From the NCBI RefSeq assembly GCF_002208115.1, contig NZ_CP020946.1:1116001-1180000 (forward strand): a DNA stretch of 64,000 nt, given 5' to 3'. The notes below the pieces were generated by a model that was not told where the DNA came from, did no database searches, and saw nothing but the letters and a program-made list of their open reading frames with translations. The position numbers were made by a program, and so were the translations under genes. Position 1 is the stretch's first letter. Each line of letters starts with the position of its first letter. The stretch comes from Bdellovibrio bacteriovorus. GTDB lineage: Bacteria; Bdellovibrionota; Bdellovibrionia; Bdellovibrionales; Bdellovibrionaceae. Shown here piece after piece: positions 1-7,993 of this stretch.

Positions 1-16
1 AGGAAAGGGGAGAAGA

Positions 17-736
17 ATGAAGAAGTACGTTTTGGCAGGCCTTATGGCTGTCTCTATGGTATCCGGCGCCCGCGCTTTGGCCGACAGTCGCTACATTATC
101 GTCAGCGGTTTTGCAGAAAGAGGACTGGACCCGAATATGGTCAACCTCAATATCGAAGTCTGGAGCAAGGCTTCGACGGCGAAGCAAGCTCAAAGCCTGG
201 CGGCGAACCAGTTTAAGCAAGTCCGAAAAACTCTGGAAGACTTCAAGATCAAAAAAGAGGACATTCAGACTGACAACTATTCTTTGAATCCTGAATACGA
301 ATACGACCAGAAACTTCGTCAGAATAAAATGGTTGGCTTCCGTGTGTCCCAGTCTTTGACGGTGACATTGCGTAAAGTGGAAGACGCCGGGAATTTCCTG
401 GACGCTCTGGTGGCAGAGAAAAAGACCATGGATGCCGGGGTGAACGTGTCGTCACTTTCCTGGGATTCAGACAAACGCGATCAGACGGAAACGGCCACTT
501 TGGGTGAAGCCGTTCGTGCGACCCGCACCAAGGCGGATGAAATTGCCAAGGCAGCCGGTGTGAAGATCAAAGGTGTTTCCAAGATCAGCCACGGTGTTTC
601 TGGCGGCTTGCCGCCACAACCGGTGTTCAGAAACTTTGGTGGTGCCAAAATGATGGCGGAAGCAGCAAGCACGGACGTGGCTGCAGGTCAGATCAAAGTT
701 CGTGTTGAAGTCACAGCAGAATACGAGATCAATTAA
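17..736 (+). CDS. SIMPL-domain (DUF541) periplasmic protein
   Basis: A 239-residue protein with a Sec signal peptide (residues 1-22, ARALA then D). The mature part fits the SIMPL/DUF541 family: an early beta strand with VSGFAERGLDPNMVNLNIEV, a region on the doublet DFKIKKEDIQTDNYSLNPEY, and a C-terminal strand ending QIKVRVEVTAEYEIN. Family members are periplasmic or outer-membrane proteins linked to oxidative-stress tolerance or signalling, with no defined enzymatic activity. A good ribosome site (AGGAAAGGGGAGAAG) precedes the ATG. The last four bases overlap the convergent SleB-like gene. The family call is secure; the role is not known. Confidence 0.85.
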   Translation: MKKYVLAGLMAVSMVSGARALADSRYIIVSGFAERGLDPNMVNLNIEVWSKASTAKQAQSLAANQFKQVRKTLEDFKIKKEDIQTDNYSLNPEYEYDQKLRQNKMVGFRVSQSLTVTLRKVEDAGNFLDALVAEKKTMDAGVNVSSLSWDSDKRDQTETATLGEAVRATRTKADEIAKAAGVKIKGVSKISHGVSGGLPPQPVFRNFGGAKMMAEAASTDVAAGQIKVRVEVTAEYEIN

Positions 737-1437
737 TAAGAAAAGAATTGAATGCACTCGTTGCTATAGCGGGTGCCTTCAATTTTGACGTCCTTCATGT
801 ACGCCTTTTTGGCGGCATCCTTGTTCAGGTCAGCCCACGTTACGGGCGGATTAGTCGCCTGAGTGCTTTGCGGATAATAAAAATGAGTCACAGATTTCGG
901 CAGCGGATTTTTCTGCGGGTGGGAGAGTGCCTGATCGGCGGCTTTTTTTGAAAGCTCCCACAGTCTTTGCCACTGCGGGTGCTCACTTGGGCACAGGAAA
1001 AGTCTTGAGTAGGACGACTTTTTCGAAACCGCCGGATTGAACTGGGCTTTCTTGAAGATCACCCCGTGCAGACCCTTGCCAAATTGTTTGGCGTAGCGGG
1101 GCTGGGCTGCGGAAAGAGCCACCCGGTTTTGCACGCCCCAGGCAAGGCTTGCAAACAGCGAGTCTTCGTACTTGGAACACTTGTTCAGATTGGTTGAAAT
1201 GCCTTCGGCAAAAACCAATCGTGCCAGCACTTCAAAGTCGGTCAGCTTTTCGCGCTGAATGATTTCTTCATTGCTTTCATCGTTCTTGCGGGTCAGGCAG
1301 GCCGGAGTGGAATCGATTTTGGACAGCGTGATTTTATCGGGGGTCGAAGACGGCCCCTGACACTTGGCCGGACAAGGGGCTTCGCCAAAAGCCAGCCCCG
1401 AAGTCAGCAGCAGTGCAGATAAAATCACGGCCTTCAT
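733..1437 (-). CDS. SleB-like cell-wall hydrolase (Hydrolase_2 type), secreted
   Basis: A 234-residue protein with a signal peptide (1-18). The segment LARLVFAEG (71-79), then WGVQNRV (100-106) and a later QFN (132-134) follow the SleB/CwlJ pattern: a catalytic glutamate in the first block (Glu79 here), an NRV block, and a QFS-like block. Family enzymes cleave peptidoglycan as lytic transglycosylases or amidases. Extra cysteines (22, 26, 47, 87, 148, 228) suggest disulfides in the periplasm or prey. It is followed by the GyrI-like gene upstream on the same strand with a 1-bp overlap, so the two are probably co-transcribed. Function in prey-wall or self-wall remodelling is inferred. Confidence 0.7.
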   Translation of the reverse strand: MKAVILSALLLTSGLAFGEAPCPAKCQGPSSTPDKITLSKIDSTPACLTRKNDESNEEIIQREKLTDFEVLARLVFAEGISTNLNKCSKYEDSLFASLAWGVQNRVALSAAQPRYAKQFGKGLHGVIFKKAQFNPAVSKKSSYSRLFLCPSEHPQWQRLWELSKKAADQALSHPQKNPLPKSVTHFYYPQSTQATNPPVTWADLNKDAAKKAYMKDVKIEGTRYSNECIQFFSY

Positions 1438-1973
1438 TATTGAACCGGGAACAGGTAAGTGGTGGTCATGGCGTTTTTCTCGGTGATGGAGTGGATCTCA
1501 TAGATCTCTACCACGGCGCCGGTTTGTTTTAGATTGTGTTTCACCATGAAGTCATTCACGCGCGGGTACACTTTCAAAGGTCCGATACCCGGGGATCCTG
1601 TGAATACCGCCATCACATACTTGCGCTCGGGGATTTCGCCCACTTGCAGGCCTTCCACCAGTTGTGGCGGTTCGCCGGTGATGATGCAGCCCACTTTAGA
1701 ACGCAGGCGAGCCTCTTCCACGACTTGTGGATCATCAAGGTATTCTCCAAAGGTGCGGCCGCAGGTCATGTTCTGGGAGGTCATGTACTTTTCAATACGT
1801 TCCAGTTGTTTGTTCACCTTGTGGTAAGGGCCGACGTGTTCAACATAGACAATCTTGAACGGTCCCTGAACAGATTCAGAAATATCAACGCCTTTGAAGG
1901 CGCCCAGATAGTTCGCCAGGAAAAGGCCGAAAGAGATCATCGTCACAGCAACAAATACCAAAATATACTTCAT
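1437..1973 (-). CDS. Membrane-anchored GyrI-like small-molecule-binding domain protein
   Basis: A 178-residue protein: one N-terminal membrane segment (about 3-23) followed by a GyrI/SOUL-like domain (FKIVYVEHVGPYHKVNKQLERI onward, with CGRTFGEYLDDP and a C-terminal VVEIYEI strand). GyrI-like domains bind small aromatic or hydrophobic ligands; attachment to the membrane suggests a periplasmic sensor or scavenger rather than a gyrase inhibitor. The gene sits between the thioredoxin-like gene (4 bp upstream) and the SleB-like gene (1-bp overlap), an apparent operon. The ligand cannot be told from sequence. Confidence 0.7.
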   Translation of the reverse strand: MKYILVFVAVTMISFGLFLANYLGAFKGVDISESVQGPFKIVYVEHVGPYHKVNKQLERIEKYMTSQNMTCGRTFGEYLDDPQVVEEARLRSKVGCIITGEPPQLVEGLQVGEIPERKYVMAVFTGSPGIGPLKVYPRVNDFMVKHNLKQTGAVVEIYEIHSITEKNAMTTTYLFPVQ

Positions 1974-1977
1974 CGTC

Positions 1978-2529
1978 TTAAACCCACTTGATAGAGCAGC
2001 CCATAGAGGCTGTTTGTTCTTCAGATACTTTATCGTTTTTCAAAAGCGTTTGAACGGCGTCAAACAGTTCACGCTTGGTCACTTTCGCAGCGTCTTTCCA
2101 GGAATCGTCCAGACGCCCGCGGTAAGCCAGTTTCAGGTCCTTGTCGTACACAAAATAATCCGGGGTGCACACGGCGCCAAAGGCATGGGCCACTGCCTGG
2201 GACTTGTCATGCAGGTAAACAAACGGATAGCCTTTTTCTTGCGCGCGTTTTTGCAGATTCTCGAAAGAATCTTCGCGGTTGTGGCTTTCTTCGTCATTGG
2301 CACAAATAGCAATCACATTCACGCTTTGCTTTTTCAGATCATGACCCAACTGGATCAGGCGGTCTTCAATCGCCTGCACATACGGGCAGTGATTGCAGAT
2401 GAACATCACCACCAAAGGCTGACCATTGCTGAAGTCTTTCAGCGAATAGGTTTTGCCATCCACCGCGGGCAGTGTGAAGTCAGGGCATTTGTTTCCAAGA
2501 TCCGGAAAAGGGGTGAAAGTCAGTGCCAT
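1978..2529 (-). CDS. Thioredoxin-fold (AhpC/TSA-like) redox protein
   Basis: A 183-residue cytoplasmic thioredoxin-like protein. The redox motif is CNHC (Cys45, Cys48), followed by PYVQAIEDRL; the usual cis-proline region is CTPDYFVYD (121-129). The layout KCPDFTLPAVDGKTYSLKDF at the N-terminus is that of the AhpC/TSA-TlpA superfamily. There is no signal peptide, so it acts in the cytoplasm. It probably serves as a thiol oxidoreductase or a peroxiredoxin-related enzyme, substrate unknown. It lies 11 bp downstream of birA and 4 bp upstream of the GyrI-like gene, in one minus-strand transcription run. Confidence 0.8.
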   Translation of the reverse strand: MALTFTPFPDLGNKCPDFTLPAVDGKTYSLKDFSNGQPLVVMFICNHCPYVQAIEDRLIQLGHDLKKQSVNVIAICANDEESHNREDSFENLQKRAQEKGYPFVYLHDKSQAVAHAFGAVCTPDYFVYDKDLKLAYRGRLDDSWKDAAKVTKRELFDAVQTLLKNDKVSEEQTASMGCSIKWV

Positions 2530-2540
2530 CGATTAGTTCC

Positions 2541-3296
2541 TTACAATGTAGACCAGTTGATTTTTTTATCACCAATCAACAGACTGCCGTCTGCTTCCAT
2601 GCCTGTGTACTTTTCTTTCAGCAAAGGATGCTGATTCAAAGCCGTCAGCAAAGATAGTTGATCTGTAGGGCTCAAGGATTCTTCCGCGTGTGAAACAGCA
2701 TCGGTCAGTTCGAACATCAAGCGATCCAGGAAGGCCATATAGTCCTGACCCAAAAGCGGAGCGCCCGCAGGCAGGGATTCAATCAGGCTGGTGGCCGTGT
2801 CGACATCTTCCGGGGAATCCGTGACATTCAGACCCAAGCCAACGATCAAACGAACTTCATCACCCTGAGCCACATTTTCAAGCAGGATGCCGGCCACTTT
2901 TTTGTCGCCGATGTAAATGTCATTGGGAGCTTTCAGGTTCCAGGCCAAAAACGGCCAGGTCGTTGAGCACGCACGATACACAGCAAGTCCCACAAGGCAG
3001 GATGTGGTCGGCTGGGGTTTTACACCCAACAGGTAAGACCACGAGCTCAAAAGAGAACTTCCGGGACGCGCATCGATCCACGTGTTCTTGCCCCGGCCAC
3101 GACCTGCGGTCTGGTGGTCCGTCACATACAGGCACAAGGATTCCTCCATCAGGTTTTCGGCAAAAGCCTCTTCCTTGGCGATGGCGTTGGTGCTGGTCAT
3201 TTCTTTTTGATAAGCCACGTACAAGTGATTGCCTTCGGCCCACTGGGAGGTGACTTGTCCAATGCGAATGTCGGAAACGGGATTGTCCTTCGCCAT
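2541..3296 (-). CDS. birA: Biotin--[acetyl-CoA-carboxylase] ligase
   Basis: A 251-residue biotin protein ligase that adenylates biotin and attaches it to the acetyl-CoA carboxylase carrier protein. Visible motifs are TSTN (34-37), the biotinyl-AMP loop QTAGRGRGKNTW (62-73), and KAPNDIY...KKVAGILLEN (122-141). The N-terminal helix-turn-helix of bifunctional BirA is absent, so it should not repress transcription. The reading frame stays open 13 codons further upstream, but the ATG at 3296 has GGAGG just ahead and forms a TAATG junction with the nadC stop, giving translational coupling. The C-terminal SH3-like domain is short. Confidence 0.9.
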   Translation of the reverse strand: MAKDNPVSDIRIGQVTSQWAEGNHLYVAYQKEMTSTNAIAKEEAFAENLMEESLCLYVTDHQTAGRGRGKNTWIDARPGSSLLSSWSYLLGVKPQPTTSCLVGLAVYRACSTTWPFLAWNLKAPNDIYIGDKKVAGILLENVAQGDEVRLIVGLGLNVTDSPEDVDTATSLIESLPAGAPLLGQDYMAFLDRLMFELTDAVSHAEESLSPTDQLSLLTALNQHPLLKEKYTGMEADGSLLIGDKKINWSTL

Positions 3297-4120
3297 TAGT
3301 CCTCCCACTGGAAAACAAGGCTCACGTCCGCGCACGGAGCTGAATGCGTCAGCGCACCAACAGAGATATAGTTCACACCCAGGGCCGCTACAGAAGCCAC
3401 GCGATCCAGGTTCATGTTACCGCTGGCTTCGGTTTCAACTTCAGCGGGGATTACTTCCAGAGCTTTTTTCAAAGTGTCATTATCCATGTTGTCCAGAAGG
3501 ATTCGGTGAGCTTTCATGGCCACCGCTTCTTTGACATCTTCGACGGTGCCAGCTTCCACTTCGATAGGAAGGTTGCTGTGTTCACGCACGCGATTGATGG
3601 CGTTGGTGATGCCGCCCATGACAGAAATATGGTTGTCCTTGATCAGGATTGCATCGCTCAGGTTCATGCGGTGATTGACGCCGCCCCCGTGAACCACGGC
3701 GCGCTTTTCCAGATCACGGAAGGCCGGAGTCGTTTTGCGGGTGTCGAGAATTTTGGTTTTGGTGCCCGCGATTTTTTTAACAAAGCGGTGGGTGTGGGTG
3801 GCAATCCCGGACAGATGGCCCAGGAAGTTCAAAGCCACGCGTTCGGCTTTCAGGATTTGCACCAGATCACCTTCGATCGTGCAGATGATTTGATTTTTAA
3901 GAATTTCATCGCCTTCTTCAAAGTGCCACTTGATACGGCAGGTGGGTTCCAGGGCCTGCATGGATTGTTCAAAAGCCATGGCGCCGGAAAGAACAATGTC
4001 TTCCTTTGCTTTCAGACGGGCGCGTCCGATACGGGGTTTTAGGGCCAGGGATTCGGTGGTGACATCGCCATGAGGCATGTCTTCTTTGATGGCAGCGCGG
4101 ATCAGCTCCAGCAACGTCAT
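3296..4120 (-). CDS. nadC: Nicotinate-nucleotide pyrophosphorylase (quinolinate phosphoribosyltransferase)
   Basis: A 274-residue enzyme of de novo NAD synthesis: quinolinate plus PRPP gives nicotinate mononucleotide, CO2 and pyrophosphate. Full family length. Visible motifs: TRKTTPAFR (127-135), HGGGVNHR (144-151), KDNH (161-164), and the C-terminal LDNMDND and SGNMNLD loops that bind the substrates. The gene ends in a TAATG junction with birA. Its ribosome site (AAGAGG) lies in the 3' arm of a perfect 8-bp hairpin 6 bases upstream of the ATG (4127-4149). nadA and nadB are not in the window. Confidence 0.95.
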   Translation of the reverse strand: MTLLELIRAAIKEDMPHGDVTTESLALKPRIGRARLKAKEDIVLSGAMAFEQSMQALEPTCRIKWHFEEGDEILKNQIICTIEGDLVQILKAERVALNFLGHLSGIATHTHRFVKKIAGTKTKILDTRKTTPAFRDLEKRAVVHGGGVNHRMNLSDAILIKDNHISVMGGITNAINRVREHSNLPIEVEAGTVEDVKEAVAMKAHRILLDNMDNDTLKKALEVIPAEVETEASGNMNLDRVASVAALGVNYISVGALTHSAPCADVSLVFQWED

Positions 4121-4126
4121 AATTAA

Positions 4127-4149
4127 GACCTCTTACTTGCAAAGAGGTC
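4127..4149 (-). promoter_or_regulatory. Hairpin covering the nadC ribosome site
   Basis: Perfect 8-bp inverted repeat (GACCTCTT/AAGAGGTC) with a 7-base loop. On the minus strand the 3' arm contains AAGAGG, the only Shine-Dalgarno-like sequence before the nadC ATG at 4120. No T-run follows, so it is a poor terminator. Sequestration of the ribosome site is an inference from position. Confidence 0.4.
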
Positions 4150-4169
4150 GACGCTGTTGGGACGGCCTC

Positions 4170-5273
4170 TTAAATGGACTTTTCAGTTTCGCGGAGGATC
4201 TTTTTGATTTCTTCGCGCACGATGCGCTCAGCAATCTCCGGAAGGACCTTCCAGCAGATGGATTCGATCACTTCGCGAGCTTCCTCACGGATAATCTTTT
4301 CCATCATATTGGGGTCTAAGTCCATCTTGGATTGAGTATTGGGCTTAGCATTAGAAGCGGGTTGCGGAGCCGCACCCGTAGCGGTGCTTTTTGTTGCACC
4401 CTTTTTGAGGGTTTCCATCATTTGATCTTTGACGGATTTTTCCACGTTGGAGATGAAGGAGTCCGCAGCAGCCGATGGTGCTTTGGTTTTGGTCACTTCC
4501 GGAGTGGATTTCACAAAGCTGATTTCTTCAAAGTCGCCATCCATTTCGATGTGCGCGCCGGAAAGATCGTCATCCTGAGGAATCACAAACTTGGAGGCAA
4601 AATCACTGCTGTCAGTTTCCGGGATCTGGATTTTGAACTTCGTCAGATCCTGATGAGCCCAGCCGCCTTCGTCATGTTCGTCTTCCGCTTTGGGATTGGT
4701 CAACGGAACAGCCGAGAATTCCTCGCCGGACACTTCCAGAAGGTTGGCTTCGTCAGCGTCAATTTCCGGGATGTTCAGGAAGTCACTTTTTTCCTCTGGG
4801 ATGGCGTAAATCTCCTGCTCAGCGGCAGGGGCGTTTTCGGCTGGAGTTTCTTCAAACTCCGGCATTTCCGGGAAAGTCAGGAAACTGGAAACGGGATTGG
4901 ATTTCGTTTTTTGCACCAGCTCAGAAACGATAGAGCGCAGGTGGTCCGCATCAAATGGCTTTTCCAAACGGCGGTCGGCACGGCATTCGGTGGCTTTGGC
5001 TTCGTCGATTTCCATGAAACCGCTCCACATCAGAACAACCGGGATGTGCGAGGTTTCGGCGTCGTTTTTCAGGTCCGCACAAACTTCGTAGCCTGAACGT
5101 TTGGTCAACAACACATCGGCGAATACGATGTCGGGCTTGAAGGTCTTTGTCACTTGCAATACGTCAAGGCCCACGGGGACCGATTTAACTTCAACCCCGA
5201 AGTCAGACAATGCCAGTTGCATTACTTTTTTGATTGTGGAACTCTCATCTGCAAGCAAGACGCGTAAAGCCAT
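4170..5273 (-). CDS. Response regulator: receiver domain plus long acidic linker and C-terminal helical module
   Basis: A 367-residue protein. Residues 1-115 are a CheY-like receiver: acidic pair Asp9-Glu10, phospho-acceptor Asp53 (VFADV), Ser84 (LMWSG) and Lys105 (LEKPF). Residues about 125-320 are a low-complexity acidic linker rich in E, D, A and P. The last 45 residues form an amphipathic helix pair, MMEKIIREEAREVIESICWK then VLPEIAERIVREEIKKIL, a tail seen on receivers of delta-proteobacteria and relatives, presumably for protein contact. There is no DNA-binding or GGDEF output domain. The frame starts with TTG-ATT-ATG; the ATG at 5273 is taken as start. No partner kinase is adjacent. 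Confidence 0.8.
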   Translation of the reverse strand: MALRVLLADESSTIKKVMQLALSDFGVEVKSVPVGLDVLQVTKTFKPDIVFADVLLTKRSGYEVCADLKNDAETSHIPVVLMWSGFMEIDEAKATECRADRRLEKPFDADHLRSIVSELVQKTKSNPVSSFLTFPEMPEFEETPAENAPAAEQEIYAIPEEKSDFLNIPEIDADEANLLEVSGEEFSAVPLTNPKAEDEHDEGGWAHQDLTKFKIQIPETDSSDFASKFVIPQDDDLSGAHIEMDGDFEEISFVKSTPEVTKTKAPSAAADSFISNVEKSVKDQMMETLKKGATKSTATGAAPQPASNAKPNTQSKMDLDPNMMEKIIREEAREVIESICWKVLPEIAERIVREEIKKILRETEKSI

Positions 5274-5327
5274 AATCAAAGTTAAATTGGATTTCCGCCG
5301 CCAGTCAATGAGTTTAAGGGATTTGCC

Positions 5328-6407
5328 GTGAATAGGATCGATCGTTATACAGCTTGGCTCTTCGTAGGTTACTTCGTGGGTGGCCTTCTGGTGTTTTTGA
5401 CTCTGTTTACCGCGGTTGACGCGATGTCCACAATGGTCAACTACAAGGACGTTGCTCCCTCGGCATTGGTGAATTATTACCTCTATTCCTTCCCTGGAAT
5501 CATCTCACAACTGTTGCCGGTGGCCTGTTTGCTGGGGGTGATCCTGACCTTGACCAGCCTGAATAAGGCCAATGAACTCGTTGCGTTATTTGCCAGTGGG
5601 ATGAGCCTGATTCGTATCGCGGTGCCGATGCTTTTGTTGGTGGCGGTGATCTCGGCTTTGGGGTACATGGCCGCGGACCGGGTTTTGCCCCGCGCGACCA
5701 AGCAAAAGAATTACATTCTGTACTATGACCTGAAAAAAGAGCCGCACCGTTTTTCCACGATCCGTACGGACCGTATCTGGTATCGTTCCAAAAACTCCAT
5801 CTTCAATATCAAAACCCTGAATGCAAAAGGGGATGGGGCGCAAGGTCTGACGATGTACTTCTTCAGCGACGAATGGGATCTGGTGCAGATGATCACAGCC
5901 GCTCAGGTGAAAATCCAAGGGGCCCAGTGGCTGCTGGAGCAGGGGACAGTGACGATCTTTAACAAGGACTCAAGCTTCCCGCTGACTAGTCCGTTTAAGA
6001 CCAAAAGCATCGTGATGGCCGAGGATTCCAAGGACCTGCAAAGCGCCGGTCAGACCGCCGACATGATGTCGCAAAAAGAGCTGGAACATTTCATCGACAA
6101 GAACAAGGCCGCCGGCCTGGATACCGTGGCCTATGAGGTGGACTATCATTCCAAAATCAGCTTCGCCTTTGCCGGCCTTGTCATGTGCCTATTGGGTATT
6201 CCTTTCAGTGTGGGGCGGGCCCGGTCCGGGGGCACCATGCTGAATGTCGGGATCTGTCTGGCCCTGGTGTTCGCCTATTACGTGTTTTATTCCTCGGGAA
6301 TCACTTTAGGGCAGCACGGGACCCTGCCTCCGGTGGCGGCTGCCTGGGCTCCCAACATAGTTATGTTGATCGTGGCCTTCGTTCTTCTCAAAAAGCTGAA
6401 ACGCTGA
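5328..6407 (+). CDS. lptG: LptF/LptG-type (YjgP/YjgQ) permease
   Basis: A 359-residue inner-membrane protein of the LptF/LptG family, whose members form the transmembrane part of the ABC exporter that extracts lipopolysaccharide and passes it to LptC. Architecture is typical: three N-terminal membrane segments (about 10-33, 55-80, 95-120), a periplasmic beta-jellyroll region (about 135-265), and three C-terminal segments (about 275-355). The PGIISQLLPVACLLG segment is characteristic. I use lptG because of the YjgQ-like tail, but LptF cannot be excluded; a second subunit is not nearby. GTG/ATG choice is clear: ATG at 5328. It is followed by def. Confidence 0.75.
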   Translation: MNRIDRYTAWLFVGYFVGGLLVFLTLFTAVDAMSTMVNYKDVAPSALVNYYLYSFPGIISQLLPVACLLGVILTLTSLNKANELVALFASGMSLIRIAVPMLLLVAVISALGYMAADRVLPRATKQKNYILYYDLKKEPHRFSTIRTDRIWYRSKNSIFNIKTLNAKGDGAQGLTMYFFSDEWDLVQMITAAQVKIQGAQWLLEQGTVTIFNKDSSFPLTSPFKTKSIVMAEDSKDLQSAGQTADMMSQKELEHFIDKNKAAGLDTVAYEVDYHSKISFAFAGLVMCLLGIPFSVGRARSGGTMLNVGICLALVFAYYVFYSSGITLGQHGTLPPVAAAWAPNIVMLIVAFVLLKKLKR

Positions 6408-6415
6408 TATAATGG

Positions 6416-6432
6416 GGGCCTCCCGGAGGCCC
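6416..6432 (+). promoter_or_regulatory. Hairpin covering the def ribosome site
   Basis: A perfect 8-bp palindrome (GGGCCTCC, one base, GGAGGCCC) between the lptG-like stop and the def start. Its 3' arm carries GGAGG, spaced 5 bases from ATG 6435. There is no T-run, so it should act, if at all, at translation or RNA stability. Confidence 0.4.
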
Positions 6433-6434
6433 TT

Positions 6435-7040
6435 ATGATCATGAAAATCCTCACATTCCCAGACCCGAAGTTGCGTGAAGTTTCGCAGCCGGTGAAGACT
6501 TTTGGACCTGAAATCGCCAAATTGGCTGAAGACATGGTTGAAACCATGTACCACGCCAACGGGATCGGTCTGGCAGCCCCGCAAGTGGGTGAGCTGGTTC
6601 GCATGGTGGTGATCGACACTCGTCCCAAAGACGAAAAGGGCCGCCGCTACAAATACGAAGAAATGACCGAACTGGAAGCGGCGGTAAAACAACCGCTGAT
6701 TCTGATCAATCCAGAAATCGTCAAAGGCGAAGGCAAGACCACTTTCGATGAAGGCTGTCTGTCCATCCCTGGCTATTACGAAACAGTGGAACGCTACAAC
6801 TACATCGAAATGAAAGCTTTCGATGTGAATGGCAAAGAGTACATCGTGAAAACCGACGGTCTGCTTGCGATCTGCATGCAGCACGAAATGGATCACCTTG
6901 AAGGCACTTTGTTCATCGATCACCTGAGCTTCGTCAAAGGCAACAAAATCAAAAATCAAATCAAGAAGTACGGCTACCCTGTTAAAAAAGAAAAAGAAGG
7001 GGATGCTACAACAGCTGACGAAGAAAAGTGTGAAGTGTGA
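6435..7040 (+). CDS. def: Peptide deformylase
   Basis: A 201-residue metalloenzyme that removes the formyl group from the N-terminal methionine of new proteins. The three family motifs are present: GIGLAAPQVG (43-52), EGCLS (106-110) and QHEMDHL (149-155); Cys108, His150 and His154 are the metal ligands and Glu151 the catalytic base. An insertion of about 20 residues with charged residues (PKDEKGRRYKYEEMTELEA) follows the second strand, and the C-terminus has a charged tail. ATG 6435 is chosen because GGAGG lies 5 bases upstream; ATG 6441 is an alternative. It overlaps fmt by 4 bp, the classic def-fmt pair. Confidence 0.95.
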   Translation: MIMKILTFPDPKLREVSQPVKTFGPEIAKLAEDMVETMYHANGIGLAAPQVGELVRMVVIDTRPKDEKGRRYKYEEMTELEAAVKQPLILINPEIVKGEGKTTFDEGCLSIPGYYETVERYNYIEMKAFDVNGKEYIVKTDGLLAICMQHEMDHLEGTLFIDHLSFVKGNKIKNQIKKYGYPVKKEKEGDATTADEEKCEV

Positions 7041-7993
7041 GCAAGGTCCGCGTCTGTTTTCTAGGAACCCCTGAATTTGCCGTGACCTCTTTGAAAGCTC
7101 TGTTGTCTGATGAGCACTTTGAGGTCGTGGGTGTTGTCACCCAGCCTGACCGCCCTGCCGGTCGTAAACTCCAACTGACTCCAAGTCCCGTAAAAGCTCT
7201 GGCTCAAGCCCACAACCTAAAGGTTTTGGCGCCTGAGTCGTTGAAAGCGAATCCACTGATGCTTCAGGAAATCAAAACCTGGGGAGCTGAGGTGGCGGTG
7301 GTGGTGGCCTTTGGCCAGATCCTGACTCAGGAATTTTTGGATTCATTCCGCTTTGGTTGTGTGAATGTGCACGGATCTGTTTTGCCACGCTGGCGTGGGG
7401 CGGCTCCGATCCAAAGAGCTATCGAAGCCGGAGACGTCGAAAGTGGCGTGACCCTGCAGAAGATGGTTAAGAAACTGGATGCCGGTGACATCATTGGCAT
7501 TCGTCGTGTGAAAATCACTCCGGACATGAACGCTTTGCAGTTGCATGATGTGCTGGCCCAGTTGGGGGCAGAACTTCTGCAAGTGGAACTGATGGATTAT
7601 GTTCGTGGCAATCTAGCGCCGACACCTCAGGATGAATCGAAGGTGACGATGGCGAAAAAAATCGAAAAGATGGAATCCCAGATCGACTGGAACACGTCCG
7701 CCAAAGCCATCGACGGAAAGATCCGCGGCTTTGTTTACGGGCCGGGGACGTACACTTTGTTGCAGGGTAAGAAATTGAAACTGCACAGAGCCACAGTCAC
7801 GCGTGATGGTGGCTCTATCGGCAGTGCCAAGCCTGGTACGATCACCGCCATTCACGACGACCACATTTCGGTGGCAACCGGTGACGGTGTTTTGCAATTG
7901 TTTGAAGTTCAGCCGGAAAGCCGCAACCGCATGGCGATTGCTGATTTCCTGAAAGGTCATGCCTTGAAAGTGGGGGATCAGCTTGGCGTCTAA
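7037..7993 (+). CDS. fmt: Methionyl-tRNA formyltransferase
   Basis: A 318-residue enzyme that formylates initiator Met-tRNA with 10-formyl-tetrahydrofolate. Motifs: FLGTPEFA (8-15), NVHGSVLPRWRGAAPIQ (110-126, with the catalytic Asn110 and His112), and KLDAGDI (146-152, catalytic Asp148). Residues after about 205 are the C-terminal OB-like tRNA-binding domain. The start is GTG inside the overlap with the def stop, so translation is coupled. The rpe start overlaps the 3' end. Confidence 0.95.
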   Translation: MSKVRVCFLGTPEFAVTSLKALLSDEHFEVVGVVTQPDRPAGRKLQLTPSPVKALAQAHNLKVLAPESLKANPLMLQEIKTWGAEVAVVVAFGQILTQEFLDSFRFGCVNVHGSVLPRWRGAAPIQRAIEAGDVESGVTLQKMVKKLDAGDIIGIRRVKITPDMNALQLHDVLAQLGAELLQVELMDYVRGNLAPTPQDESKVTMAKKIEKMESQIDWNTSAKAIDGKIRGFVYGPGTYTLLQGKKLKLHRATVTRDGGSIGSAKPGTITAIHDDHISVATGDGVLQLFEVQPESRNRMAIADFLKGHALKVGDQLGV

